Positions 49,300 to 61,287 of a DNA stretch of 64,000 nt are shown here, in pieces. The stretch lies in the NCBI GenBank assembly GCA_009809945.1, contig WTPW01002207.1:1-64000 (forward strand), read 5' to 3'. The stretch is from Gigaspora margarita. Lineage: Eukaryota > Glomeromycota > Glomeromycetes > Diversisporales > Gigasporaceae. A program made the translations under genes and the position numbers. Positions within the stretch are counted from its first letter, which is position 1. Each line of letters begins with the position of its first letter. A model generated the notes under the pieces. The model ran no database searches. It saw nothing but the letters and a program-made list of their open reading frames with translations, and was not told the DNA's origin.

Positions 49300-50290
49300 C
49301 TAAGGATAATGTACTATAAACTTAAAAGCCCGAATTTTGGCTTTCTTTGACGCATTCATAAAATATATTGTTATATGTCTTTGTTATTTATTATCTATAA
49401 TTAAAAAATTCATCTAATAAACGGTTAAATAAAAGAATTAATTCTTCTACATCAAATAATATACAATCAAATTCGTCAACAATTTTTATCATAAAGATTG
49501 TTTACATTATCCTAAGACGTTTATATATGCAGCTAATAATATTTCAGTAGTTAAATGAATTTTAGTTTATAAATGACTGACGAAACTATTTTGACTTGAC
49601 GAAACTCATGTTTCATAACTGACGAAATGATGAAACTGTATGGTTTCTACAGATCACGTGATTTTCGTCAAGCATCATTATTTTAGTTAATGTTAACCTT
49701 AACTCTATTGGTTCAATTGTGACTTTAATTTTTATACTTAGAAAAAAAGAAATGAATTTATTCTGACAAAACATAATCTGAATTCGGTCACTATCGAAAT
49801 ATGACATGTTCAATCAGCGCTGGCATTTTGTTATACCATTATTGGCAATTTGTACACCATTAACAAAATTTATCTGCGCCAGTCCATTGCTCTATTGAGA
49901 ATTCTTAATATAATTCTATTAACTTGCACAAATATATATTTAGTAAAGTATATTAAACAAATAATTTCTCACAAGGAAAATTTATAATAACTATATTCCG
50001 TAAATCGGATCCTATTGTTTTCCCTACAAACCTTTCATGAGAATGTCAAAATCCCGACAAGTAACCCGCATTAAGTTAGGGTTAGGGTTGGTTCTGGTCA
50101 ATTTTTGTCTGGATTTTATTTTTCGGCAAAAGTAGTTGTCGGGAAAATGATAGAGACCCTCCGTAAATATATTCCGGTGTGCCAGCACTGGTTACAACGA
50201 TACAAAGATAATTAATGTTAGAGATGTCAGATAAACCTAACAGCATTTCACGTATCATGTGACTCATATGAACATACTACTTCGATGTTG
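49300..50290. repeat. Duplicated block C (5' third only)
   Basis: Collinear with 35570-36790 of block A and stopping where block B begins. Shared landmarks: ATAAACTTAAAAG, TTTTTATCATAA, GCAGCTAATA, GAAATGAAT..TTCTGACAAAACA and ATGTGACTCATATGAA. It contains a MITE (49568-49680) absent from block A. Confidence 0.75.
49568..49680. mobile_element. GACGAAA-type MITE, 113 bp, 8-bp target duplication and empty site
   Basis: Starts TATAAATGACTGACGAAAC and ends TTTTCGTCAAGCATCATTA, flanked by TTTTAGTT on both sides (49560-49567 and 49681-49688). The paralogous position in block A (about 35790-35810) has one AATTTTTAGGTAATG and no insert. It defines the family seen at 1-103, 11810-12056 and 42328. Confidence 0.88.
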
Positions 50291-50341
50291 TTGCTGGACC
50301 ATTCCAATGAGATTCACTGGAACTGAAAGGAATGTTGGAAC

Positions 50342-50451
50342 TATAGATGCTGGTGAAATGTGGTAAAATGTGGTGAAATAATTTCACCACTATTAGTGAA
50401 AATTGGTGGTGGATTGGTGAAATTGGTAAATTAATTTCACCAGCATCTATA
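50342..50451. mobile_element. GATGCTGGTGAAAT MITE, 110 bp, 8-bp target duplication
   Basis: Starts TATAGATGCTGGTGAAAT and ends ATTTCACCAGCATCTATA, exact over 18 bp. Flanks GTTGGAAC and GTTGGAGC differ at one position. The interior is GGTGAAAT repeats in both orientations. The TATAGATGC ends are shared with 11810-12056, suggesting one wider family. Confidence 0.88.
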
Positions 50452-50459
50452 GTTGGAGC

Positions 50460-52204
50460 TAACTGGACTCAATTGGGAGATATATCTGTTTCACTGGTCA
50501 GTTGTCACTAGATCGTTCCAGTCAGCCTTTTTTTTTACCATTGGATGGAAGGTCCAGTGATGGCCAATGATGTCTAGTGATAAAAAAAAAAAACTTTCGC
50601 AAGATATTTCCGCTGCGTAATTATGTGAATGAATTCCTATGAGTAAACGACTCGAGATCCAAAGCTATATAATGCAAGATACACAATTTTTCTTCCAACC
50701 TGATCGTGATTCTTGTACAAGAATTTGCCATAACGTGCATAATTTTCATAACAATGTTGTCAATCAGTTCAAGAACGAAGTTTTTAATAACTAATTTACA
50801 GTAATTCTTCAAGTCCTGGACTGAATTATAAATCACTTAAATACAACACCTTACTACATACCATTAATTACTCAAACCAAAGTGCATAATATATAGTGAT
50901 AAATCCTTCTTTCCTCTTCCTAGATATCTCTAAACTCATTATCACGTCTGTAACAATCATATTAATCTAAAATTAACTATGCAAAGGCTAAAAATAATGT
51001 CATTATTTGATTGATAGTCATGCAACGTAATTAAATTACGTAGGGATATAAATAAGAATGTAAAGTAATGGAGATAGAGGTTTTTAGAAATTATAAGTCT
51101 TTTAACAACCAAAGAATTTTTGTACTGTAATCAAGAGTTTTTGAATTAAGAACTATTATACGAAGCACATATTGATTAAAGCAAGTGTTCTATTGAGACA
51201 GATGTCAGTATATATTGCTTAACCCTGTGACTCTCATTATAATCAATTCAAGATAATTTAAACTTTCTAACATCTAATATTCTCTTAGGTTCAGGATAGA
51301 TATAATATGGCAATTTATTGGTTTCAAAAACTCAATATTTTCTGATCCAATAATTTGTCTTCTAAATATCTCTTTGTACTGTAATATTTAACTAAATCTA
51401 GATATATTTCTTTGTTATTTTATCATCTATATTAGCTAATTTTTTATAATATTCAAATACTTTTTGATAATTTATTTCTATTCCAACCTCTTTATTTTAA
51501 TAAATAAAAAATTTTTTTAAAAAAACTTTTATAAAAATTTTAATTTAATTTTTTTTTAGTAAAATATTTAAAAAAAATATGCTAAATAACTTTACTTAAA
51601 GTCCAAAAATAGTTTGTCTTAGTAAAAAAAAAAGCTGTATATAAAAACTGTAATTTTTTACTTTATATAAAAGCTTTTTTTACTATGATATAACAACTAT
51701 TTTGATATCTAAATAAATTTTGATTAGCATATAACTTTAGATATCTTAAATTAGAATTTTTTAAAACTTTATAAAGTAAATTTCAAAATTTACAAAATTT
51801 TAAAAGATAATAAAAATAATTTTATTTTACTATTTTCAATAAATTTAATTTCAAAATTCAAATAAGTTAAATATAAGCTAAAAAAAATCTTAAACTTAAA
51901 GTTATAGTAAATTATATATTTTTTTATTGTCCAAAATATAACAAAACTGTTTTCACTTCTACTCTATTTCATGCAATATTTATTAAAAATATCTAATCAA
52001 ACTTTATATTAGGTAATACAACATATTATAAAAAAATATTATTATATATAATTAATTGATAAATCAGATATGTTATACATGTTTAAAAATTTTAATTAAA
52101 AAAAGTTAGGCAAAAATATAATAGCAACCTGTCGCACAGCGACCCCTATATAATCAACCAATCATTTTTGAGATTGGTGATCATATATAAACAATGATTA
52201 TTAT
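50460..52204. other. Gene-free AT-rich stretch
   Basis: Very AT-rich with short imperfect palindromes (for example 51490-51560). No gene, RNA or delimited element was recognised. Confidence 0.45.
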
Positions 52205-52877
52205 TTGATAATTTTTTTGTTTTTTTTTTCTTTCTTCTAAACTGGAGTCGTGCCTCACCATTTTGAAGCTTTTTTTTCTGTAAGTTTTTTTTTGATTCTT
52301 TTTTTCTCGTTTTTGTTGCTGGTATTGTTTCAAAGCTGCCTACTTGAGGTTTGTTTTTTGCTAGTGTTTTGCCATTTCAAGCTGCATCACATTTTCTTTG
52401 ACACAGCTCCCATTTCTTTTTAACGTTTATCGTGTTGGTATATTCAACCTCCTCTAGTTTTAAGGTGACAAAAATACTGGAGCAAGTGTTAAATTGGGTT
52501 AAGTTTTTTTTGGTTTTTTTTTCTTTCTTTTTCTTTCATTTTTTTTCATTATTGACATTTTATAGAGATTATCTAGCAGGTCTTTTAAAAGAATTTGTTG
52601 TATTTCATGCTTGCAATGCAAAAAAGTATCTGACTTAATCCTTAGCAGTGTCTTTTTTTTCTCTTTTTTTAAGTTTTTTCATTTTTTTTATTTTTTTCAG
52701 GTTTTCTTTTTTTGGGGGTTTTTTCTTTCTTTTTTTTCTTTTTTTGGGGTTATTTTCTTTCTTTTTTTTCTTTTTTTGGGGGTTTTTTCTTTCTTTTTTT
52801 ACTTTTTTTGGGGTTATTTTCTTTCTTTCTTTTTCTTTTTTTGGGGTTTTTTTCTTTCTTTTTTTTTCTTTTTTTTC

Positions 52878-52946
<69 letters not shown>
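52205..52946. repeat. T-rich pyrimidine tract with 32-bp minisatellite and poly(T)
   Basis: From about 52710 a unit of about 32 bp alternates between GGGGGTTTTTTCTTTC and GGGGTTATTTTCTTTC forms, G-run starts near 52714, 52746, 52778, 52810 and 52843. It then decays to a T homopolymer that runs into the gap. The repeat is the likely cause of the assembly break. Confidence 0.85.
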
Positions 52947-53714
52947 NNNNNNNNNNNNNNNNNNNNNNNNNNNNNNNNNNNNNNNNNNNNNNNNNNNNNN
53001 NNNNNNNNNNNNNNNNNNNNNNNNNNNNNNNNNNNNNNNNNNNNNNNNNNNNNNNNNNNNNNNNNNNNNNNNNNNNNNNNNNNNNNNNNNNNNNNNNNNN
53101 NNNNNNNNNNNNNNNNNNNNNNNNNNNNNNNNNNNNNNNNNNNNNNNNNNNNNNNNNNNNNNNNNNNNNNNNNNNNNNNNNNNNNNNNNNNNNNNNNNNN
53201 NNNNNNNNNNNNNNNNNNNNNNNNNNNNNNNNNNNNNNNNNNNNNNNNNNNNNNNNNNNNNNNNNNNNNNNNNNNNNNNNNNNNNNNNNNNNNNNNNNNN
53301 NNNNNNNNNNNNNNNNNNNNNNNNNNNNNNNNNNNNNNNNNNNNNNNNNNNNNNNNNNNNNNNNNNNNNNNNNNNNNNNNNNNNNNNNNNNNNNNNNNNN
53401 NNNNNNNNNNNNNNNNNNNNNNNNNNNNNNNNNNNNNNNNNNNNNNNNNNNNNNNNNNNNNNNNNNNNNNNNNNNNNNNNNNNNNNNNNNNNNNNNNNNN
53501 NNNNNNNNNNNNNNNNNNNNNNNNNNNNNNNNNNNNNNNNNNNNNNNNNNNNNNNNNNNNNNNNNNNNNNNNNNNNNNNNNNNNNNNNNNNNNNNNNNNN
53601 NNNNNNNNNNNNNNNNNNNNNNNNNNNNNNNNNNNNNNNNNNNNNNNNNNNNNNNNNNNNNNNNNNNNNNNNNNNNNNNNNNNNNNNNNNNNNNNNNNNN
53701 NNNNNNNNNNNNNN
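52947..53714. other. Assembly gap, 768 N
   Basis: Unbroken N. A T run lies on the left, and TTTTTT on the right edge suggests the same tract continues across. True length unknown. Confidence 0.98.
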
Positions 53715-53989
53715 TTTTTTAGATCATTAATGAAGTCGTATTGGAGTTATTAGCCATCATAGTTGGAGTCATCATAATTGGAGTTGTTGTAATTGATAGA
53801 TTAATTTTTCATCTTGTTTGGCACCTTATAGGAAAACAGGCTCTGGGGAGCAATATAGGAATTGACGGCAAAGTGAGAGTTTTAGTTTGTTTTAGTTTAG
53901 TGTAGAGTTTATCTTTGTATTATGATTTTTGTTGTATTATTTTTTTTATTTTATAATAATAAAATAAATTCGAATATATATATATGATG

Positions 53990-54062
53990 CCAATCAAAAT
54001 CGATCATGTGATTCACGTGACGACTAATTTGTATTGGTCATCACGTGATCGATTTTGATTGG
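53990..54062. repeat. Inverted repeat around a CACGTG core, 73 bp
   Basis: CCAATCAAAATCGATCA pairs with TGATCGATTTTGATTGG. Inner CACGTGA and TCACGTG elements also pair. A small foldback insertion or a palindromic site cluster; class unknown. Confidence 0.75.
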
Positions 54063-56277
54063 TTGATCATGGGGTCATCATGGTGGCAGGCTGCTATAAA
54101 ATAACACCCAAAAAGTTATACTTAATAGGTGCTTAAATTAATTCATAATGTTATAGTATATATTAGCAAATCTGAATATTCAATATTTCAAAAAATTATC
54201 CCAAAATTTTTATCAAAATATTAATCTTGCTATTTTAAAATATATTATATATACTATTTATTATTTAAAGCATAATAGAGAACTTTTTACTTCTATACCA
54301 AATGCAAGTTCTGTGAGCAACATCCAACTACAGTATTTATGCTAATTATATAATATATTATTTACAAATATAATAGACTATATAGTATACAGTATATGTA
54401 TTTTTTACTGTTTTGAACATCTATTAGCTTCTAATAATCTAGTTATATATAGATTGCAATTTTTTTAATTATTACAAAAAATATAGCAAGTAAAAGGTAT
54501 TTAATATTTGTATATTAATTGATAATCCACCAGCCATCTGGATAGTAAACATAGTATAACATAATACAAATTATATATAAAAATTATTATAGACAAAAAT
54601 ATAGCATGTTATATTTAAACCACTTTTTTTACTAAGTTAACAATACATGTGCAAACCTTATTAAAATGCATTTAATAGTAGTTATATGTTCAAATTGCCT
54701 AGTAGATGCCAAGATATTATTAAAAAATAATTAGTTAACTATATAAATTTTCTATATGACTAATAACCAAATCTAGGTAAGCCTTGGCCACTCTGGTTGG
54801 TTTAGGTTACAAATAAGTACTAGATCTACTTTTGTTTATTTAGCTATATTCCTAAGTTCTTTTTTTTAGTATTAGATTTAAATTATGAAATTTTTCCAAT
54901 TGTAAAAAGTTTCTATTAAATTTAATAAAGATAAAAGCAAGATTTCACTATTAAAATTAAATTAAAAAAAAACCTATACAAACAACTAAAAAGAAGTAAT
55001 AAAAATAAGACAAATCTATTTAATAAATTTGCTCTATTTTTATTGATTCTACTCTAATTATTGTTTATATAGAAAATTTATAAAGTCAGCTAATTGTTTT
55101 TGACAAAGTTTTGATAATAGAGTTGGGAGCATAGATAAAAAATTGGCATGCCTTAATGGGTATGCTCTTATCAGTTATATAGTCATATAACAAACTATTA
55201 ACCAATTAAATACATTTAAAATTGTTACTAAAAATTTAGCAACCAATCTAAATGCTAAATTTTTTTAATTATATTTAGTTCTTGATAGCATCAAATTCAT
55301 AGCATTAACTATAAGAACAATTATTGGTAAAATGTCTATTTTTTATATATTTAAATTATTTAATATAAAATAATTATATACAATACTTTTGTTATAGTGA
55401 ATTCTAAAATCAATATAGTAAGAGTAGTGATATATATTATAAATATCTTTTTATTATACCTTCTACTCCTCTTCTTCCTACATAAAACAAATTTGATTGC
55501 TATTCTTAATTTATATATTTAATTGATAATCCACTAGTCAACTGGAGAGTGATCATAGTATAATATAATGCAAATTACATATGAAAATCACTATAGATGA
55601 AATGTAGCATGCTTTTATCTAAAATTTTTTCTTTACTAAGTTAACAACACATGTCTACTAATTGAAAGTTGTAGAACTCATCGAGATACTTCTAGTATTT
55701 AAAATTGGATTTTAAAATTTTATATAGAATATATTTAATATTTTAATAAAAACTGCAGAATAAATGTATCAACTTGTGCATTACATTTTTATTAAATTAT
55801 ATATTTGTGGAAAATTAGTTTAATATGCAAAAATAAAATTTTATTTAATAAAATTTATTTTGTGCAATTTTACTATTACCTGAAATCTGAATAGCATAAA
55901 GATCAAAATCCAGAATTACGTACATGTATATGTATATATATATGTATATACATAACTGACAAAGCCCAGTAAGTATTAAATATGATAAGATAGTAATAAA
56001 AAGTTTAATTCAAATATATAAAATATCTTTATAGCTATTACTGTGAATTCTAGAAAACTTGATAAAAAATTAGCCAAATTATTCTTTGCCTAAAATATGG
56101 AATTATTTCAAACTTTATACAACTAATCCTATTACTTGCTTATATGAAGTTAATAGTAGAACATTGTAATTATCATGCCTTCCCTATTTGACTTTAGCAT
56201 ATAGATTCAAATAAATTTTGTAATAAATGCCTGCAGATTTACCTAATATTAAACCTGCAGAACAAAAAAATATCTAT

Positions 56278-56931
56278 CCCTTAGATTGTAACACAGGCAA
56301 ATGTGCCTGCGTATTTTAAAAATTTTAATAAAATTTTAATAAAATTTTAAATATTGATTTTAGCTATACCTTTTCTAAGTAAAAAATATTCTTTGAGTTT
56401 TGTTTTAGTAACTTTGTTATAAAATTTTTTAAAATTATAAGAAAACTTTAGTATAATCAAAGTTTAAAGTTCTTGTATTAGCATTTTTACTATTAAAATT
56501 TTTCTTTAGATTTTCTTAAATTTTATATGTTTCCATCTATAAAAAAAACTTTTACTTCTAATACAAGTCTTGATTTTTACAAATAAATCATTAAAGTTGC
56601 AATAATAAAAGTTATCATCCTTTATATAAACTACAATATTGTCTTAAGAACTATAGCCTTAAAACTAAAACTAAATAAGATTACAGAGAAATTGTGATAA
56701 AATTTTTAAAAAAATTTTTTCTTAAAGATATCTATTTTTAGCTTATATAAACTTAAAATTTTTTTCTTACAATATAAAAACTAATTTTGCAAAAAAGTAA
56801 TCCTTATTTTTAAATATAATTGTACAAAATTTTATTTAATTATTTTGATATTTAAAAAAAGTAAATCAGAGCAAAAAAAGTGCAAAAATGCAGGCAAATT
56901 TGCCTGTGTCCTACTACAATCTAAGGGATAA
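56278..56931. mobile_element. Nested inverted-repeat element with GGCAAATTTGCC-type ends
   Basis: CCCTTAGATTGTAACACAGG at the left pairs with CCTGTGTCCTACTACAATCTAAGGG (split across 56908-56931) at the right, and inner GCAAATGTGCCTGC pairs with GCAGGCAAATTTGC. About 650 bp of AT-rich interior. No clear target duplication. Confidence 0.72.
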
Positions 56932-57064
56932 TATGTGGAAATTTTGTGGAGCTTTTTTTTATATTTGCAGAATCCACATATATTCTTAAAAAAAATTGTG
57001 GATTAAATTTTTAGTCTGCACTCTGCAGATTCCACAAGCCAATTTTAAATACTAGATATATCTA

Positions 57065-57235
57065 ATAGTGGTTAGATCATTCAAATTGGCCCAGTGGATG
57101 GCAAGACATTATCAAAAAATAATTGGATGACTATATAAAATCTCTGTGTAAACAAACATTGTTTATATAGAGATTTTATATAGCTATCCAATTATTTTTC
57201 GATGATATCTTACTATTTACTGGGCTGATTTGAAT
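57065..57235. repeat. Long hairpin, about 170 bp
   Basis: GTGGTTAGATCATTCAAATT, CAGTGGAT and AATAATTGGATGACTATATA pair with TATATAGCTATCCAATTATT, GTTTACTGGG-like and AATAATATAACCAC. Loop near 57155. Its phrase about a shared GGCCCAGTGGAT segment recurs at 54705, 58065 and 58590. Confidence 0.7.
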
Positions 57236-57860
57236 AATATAACCACAATTAGATGCATCTCACAAGCTCTACAACTTTCAAATAGTAGACATGTATTATT
57301 AACTTAGTAAGAAAAAATTTTTAGATAGAAGCATACCACATTTTGCCTATAGTGATTTTCATATGTGATTTGCATTATGTTATACTATGATCACCTTCCA
57401 GTTGACTGGTAGATTATTAATTAATATAAGATACCAAGGACCCCTTTTCCTCCAAAAATATTATATAATATCTGTTACTGCCTTATATAATTTTGAATTT
57501 CTAAAATTATTAAAAATCAAATTCAATATAAAAAGTATATTTAGTATTCTTTCAATATAAGCTATAATAAATATTCACTCTTAGGCTTTACTATAACAAG
57601 ATTAAGTTGTATAATTTGCATATATAATATTTAATTTTAGCTAATAATTTTTGCTACTATATGATGTGATTTGGTATAACTTTTGTCTTTTGGCATGTCT
57701 ATAAACATGTCCTAGAGCAGTGTTATATATAGAACAATTTTGACCAATTTTGAACATCTTTTCAAATTAAAATTACTTGAAATTTTATTAAAATAATCTA
57801 ATTTGATTTTTTTTTAAAATGAATCTAGCTCCTAAAAAATATAATTATATAATTTTTAAA

Positions 57861-59118
57861 GGGAATTGCTATTTCCACCATGGTTACACAAGATTTTCTA
57901 TTTTTAGAATTAATATAATATATTATAAAATTACATTTTAACTTTATCTTTAACCCTACCCCTAACTCTAACCCTAAAACTAATAAGTAAACTTCTTTGG
58001 CTTCTAATTAAAAGTTGTAGAGCTCATTTTTCTGATTCTAATGGTAGTTAAATCATCAAAATCGGCCCGGTGGATCCCAAGATACTTGGGATCAAAGAAG
58101 AGAACATAAGGATCGGCAAATTCACTGTTACACAAATCATTTATTTTCTTTACATACGTTTTGAAACGTTTTTTATTGTAGTGAAAAATTTTACTAAGAA
58201 AATAATAAAACTTGTCTTAAGAAACTAGCATTTTTTTGAGCCAAAGAACAACTTTACTTAAGAGCCAAAAGTCAATTGTGATAATAAGATTCTGCGCAAA
58301 TCACAATTTTTCGTTGACGGCTTTTTTCTAACTTAGATTTGTTTTTCTTTGCATTTTGAAACGTTTTTTTATTGTAATGAAAATTTTTACTAAGAAAACA
58401 ATAAAATTCGTCTTAAGAAACTAGCATTTTTTTTGGGCCAAAGAATAACTTTACTTAAGAGCCCAAAGCCAATTATCATAATAAAATTCTGCGCAAATTA
58501 TGATTTTTCGTTTGACGCCTTTTTAGCTTTGTGTAACAGTGAATTTGCCAATCCTTATGTTCTCTTCTTTGATCCCAAGTATCTTGGGATCCACCAGGCC
58601 GATTTTGATGATTTAACTACCATTAGAATCAGGGAAATGAGCTCTACAACTTTCAATTAGAAGCCAAAGAAGGTTTACTGATTAGTTTTTAGGGTTAGGA
58701 TTAAAGTTAGAAGTAGAATTAGATATATTATTTTAATTCTAAAAATAGAAAATCTTGTGTAACCATAGTGGAAATAGCAAAAGGCCATGGTGGAAATGCA
58801 CGTAAAAATGTGTGCCAGGTTAGTGCCAGACTACCAATTAGATTTCAAAATCAGGAGTAACATTACACAAACAGAAAAATTCAAAACAAACGTTCGTCTT
58901 GACAAAAGATTGAAAATTGCATAAAAAATCACCTCTCCTGCTTTAATTAAAAGTTTTCTTTGAACGATTTTACTATATATCTTGCTAATATTTAACCTTA
59001 ATACAAATGCTAACTTTAACATTAATGAATTTTAAGAATTTTGCACATTTCGATGTGTGATCGGCAACATGCATAACCTGGCACACATTTCATATGTGCG
59101 GTGGAAATAGCAATTCCC
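57861..59118. mobile_element. hAT-like non-autonomous element, 1.26 kb, 8-bp target duplication
   Basis: Starts GGGAATTGCTATTTCCACC and ends GGTGGAAATAGCAATTCCC, exact over 19 bp, flanked by TTTTTAAA on both sides (57853-57860 and 59119-59126). Inside, long inner arms pair (57885-58128 with 58535-58775: AGATTTTCTATTTTTAGAAT, GTTGTAGAGCTCAT, CCAAGATACTTGGGATC) around a tandem repeat. A further pair near the right end uses GTGTGCCAGGTTA and TAACCTGGCACAC. No transposase. Confidence 0.88.
58139..58525. repeat. Two tandem copies of a unit of about 190 bp
   Basis: Both units run from TTTTGAAACGTTTTTT through TCTTAAGAAACTAGCATTTT, AACTTTACTTAAGAGCC and TTCTGCGCAAAT to TTTTTCGTTTGACG or TTTTTCGTTGACG. 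They lie head to tail inside the hAT-like element. Confidence 0.85.
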
Positions 59119-59480
59119 TTTTTAAATTAATTTATTAATTGTTTAAACTTGAAACATAGGCTTAAACAATTTTGAACAATTTTGAACATTTGAGCAAAAC
59201 ATAGTTAGGACATTTTTATGTTAATATTGTCCTAGGAGCATGCACTCTAAGGTATGTCTATATCTCTGTGTCTCCAACTCTACTTGGTATTTACTATGCT
59301 AATTTGGGCAATCTAACTACTATTAAATGCATTACAATAAGCTTTATAACTTTCAATTAATTGATATATTGTTAATTTATTAAAAAAAGTTTCATATATA
59401 TTTTTGGCTTATAGTAATTTTATATGTGATTTCTAAATTATTATCCATGTGACTAACAGATTATTAATTAATAATATAAT

Positions 59481-60465
59481 TTTGGTTAAATATCTATATA
59501 GTACTTTAGTTTATATAGATTAGTTATGCAAATAAATATTATTAGTAAGTATTAAACATAAATTTGAATATTAAATATAAAGCTAAGTATTATTTTCTGC
59601 TGATTAAATTTTTTTATTTTTTATTTTTATTTTCTTTTTACTAAGAATAAATATTAACAAATATCTTTTTAGAATTACAATAATGAATACCAGAAATGAT
59701 GCTGAAATTAGATGATACTAAAATCTATGTGATTTTTATATCAACAGATTTTCTAAAATTTCTTAAAATTATGTAAACAATCTATCTACACTATGCAATC
59801 AAAACAATTGAATACTATAACCAGTTAGAGTGGATTAATTCAATATATGCCTATATACTGCATAAATTGCATATATTTACTACTTTAAAGACAGTAGGTA
59901 ACTAGAGTGACCTTAGATAGTGAACACTTTGTGTTACCTTACTTGTTACTATGATTTATCTAAATTGGAAAAGCATTTTTACAAAACTTAAGTAAGAAGA
60001 TTTGATAATACTAATAATTGTTTAATATAAGTAATAAATAATTGTATTTATTAGTTAAAGCATATAAAGACTCAATGTTGAACATGAGGTCCACATTTGC
60101 TACTTTTATTCATTTTTGTTTTTTACAAATAATGAACTATATCTATTATATGTGCAATATATACTATATCTACTACTAATAAAATATATAATATATATAA
60201 TAAAAATAAAATATATAAAATAAGAATATTTCTAACTATAACTAGTGGTAATCATTACTACTATTTCCATGTAACAAAAATTTTTAATTAATTTTTTGAT
60301 ATAATCAGTCACACAATTAGTACGTACTGTATGTACGTACACATGTACATTATAATTACTATTTTTTTAAACAGGATAACTGATTCACTAATTGTATATA
60401 ACATTTAAAATGTAATCTTTATATAAATGAGTAACTAGTGCTTCATTATAATGAACTAACTATAA
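59481..60465. other. Gene-free AT-rich stretch
   Basis: Only AT-rich sequence and TA-rich microsatellite-like runs (60185-60215). Nothing coding was recognised. Confidence 0.45.
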
Positions 60466-60521
60466 GGGTGTGGCAATATAGTAAAGTTGGGTTGTTATCT
60501 CCCCCCAAGCGGCAGGTGCAG

Positions 60522-60532
60522 AGTTCAAATCC
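60522..60532 (+). promoter_or_regulatory. Pol III B box of the retroposon
   Basis: AGTTCAAATCC matches the GGTTCGAANCC consensus at most positions and lies about 57 bp from the 5' end of the element, as in tRNA-derived SINEs. Confidence 0.65.
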
Positions 60533-61287
60533 CACGAGAGACGGGTTTGAAAATTGCATTTGTGTTATAGTAACTGATCTGCACTCCAACTAATTGGATC
60601 TTTGATCTGTAGCCTGGGTGACACCAAGTTATTGGGAGCTGACTGACTTGTGTAATGTTATACAAGGGAAAAGGAAGTGTATAAGTCCTGGGAATTAGCA
60701 GAACAGAACCTGTTTGGCAAGATCTGAGTGGAGAAGTACCCAACTTTCGATGGTGCAAGGAGAAAAGGATCTTGGATGGTGACTGACCGGAAGCAAACCA
60801 ATGATAAAAAGGGTTGGAGGACCCTACCAACTGGACCACCAGAGTCGCACTGGAGGAAAAGGACATGTGTTTTGGAAGTATGTACCAAGGGGAGGGAGAC
60901 CTTTGGTATCCTAACACCAGGTGGACCAACCCTTCTGGGTCTTAGGATTGGGAGTAGGGATGCGACTGGGGAAAAGGATCCAGAAGAGTGACTTACTGGG
61001 TACTGGGGTTGGGGAACTTCATAAGGGCAAAAAGTAGGTAACGGTAGTAGTTTAAGGATAACCCCTGACTGCAAGTATATAGGTAAAGCTGTAGCATAAG
61101 TTACTAAAGTGTAGGTATTACCTGTGTGGGACAGGAACTGCTCTACCAGGTCTCTTACTGAGGATAAAGTAGTCCTAAGGGAGGTAGAAATGAATCCGGA
61201 TCTTGTTCCGGTAATACAAGTGGGGATTGGCAGACGGCAATAATTAGAGGGTTTAAAATAGACAATGACCAGTATGTGGGTTGCAGG

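Larger units (their letters stand above)
55514..57428. mobile_element. Inverted-repeat element, 1.9 kb, nested in a larger relative
   Basis: The left arm (AATTGATAATCCACTAGTCA, GATCATAGTATAA, TGCAAATTACATATGAAAAT, GAAAGTTGTAGA) pairs over about 170 bp with the right arm (TCTACAACTTTCAAATAGTA, ATTTTCATATGTGATTTGCA, TGACTGGTAGATTATTAATT). The arms are close to the 54515 arm in direct orientation. Contains the palindromes 56278-56931 and 57065-57235. No open frame. Confidence 0.7.
54515..59480. mobile_element. Very large inverted-repeat element, about 5 kb, containing others
   Basis: The left arm (about 54515-54780: ATTGATAATCCACC, ACTAAGTTAACAAT, AATGCATTTAATAGTAGTTA) pairs with the right arm (about 59275-59480: TAACTACTATTAAATGCATT, TAACAGATTATTAATTAATA). 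Between the arms lie an inner element with the same ends (55514-57428), a hAT-like element (57861-59118) and no protein-coding frame. The boundaries are approximate. Confidence 0.55.

Noticed and set aside
52611-53753. Long plus-strand frames rich in Phe
   Set aside because: Products of the T-rich tract and the N gap; not protein-coding.
60466-60545. Functional tRNA gene
   Set aside because: The B box is good but the A box is weak and I could not form an acceptor stem or a clear anticodon arm; the context is a retroposon head.
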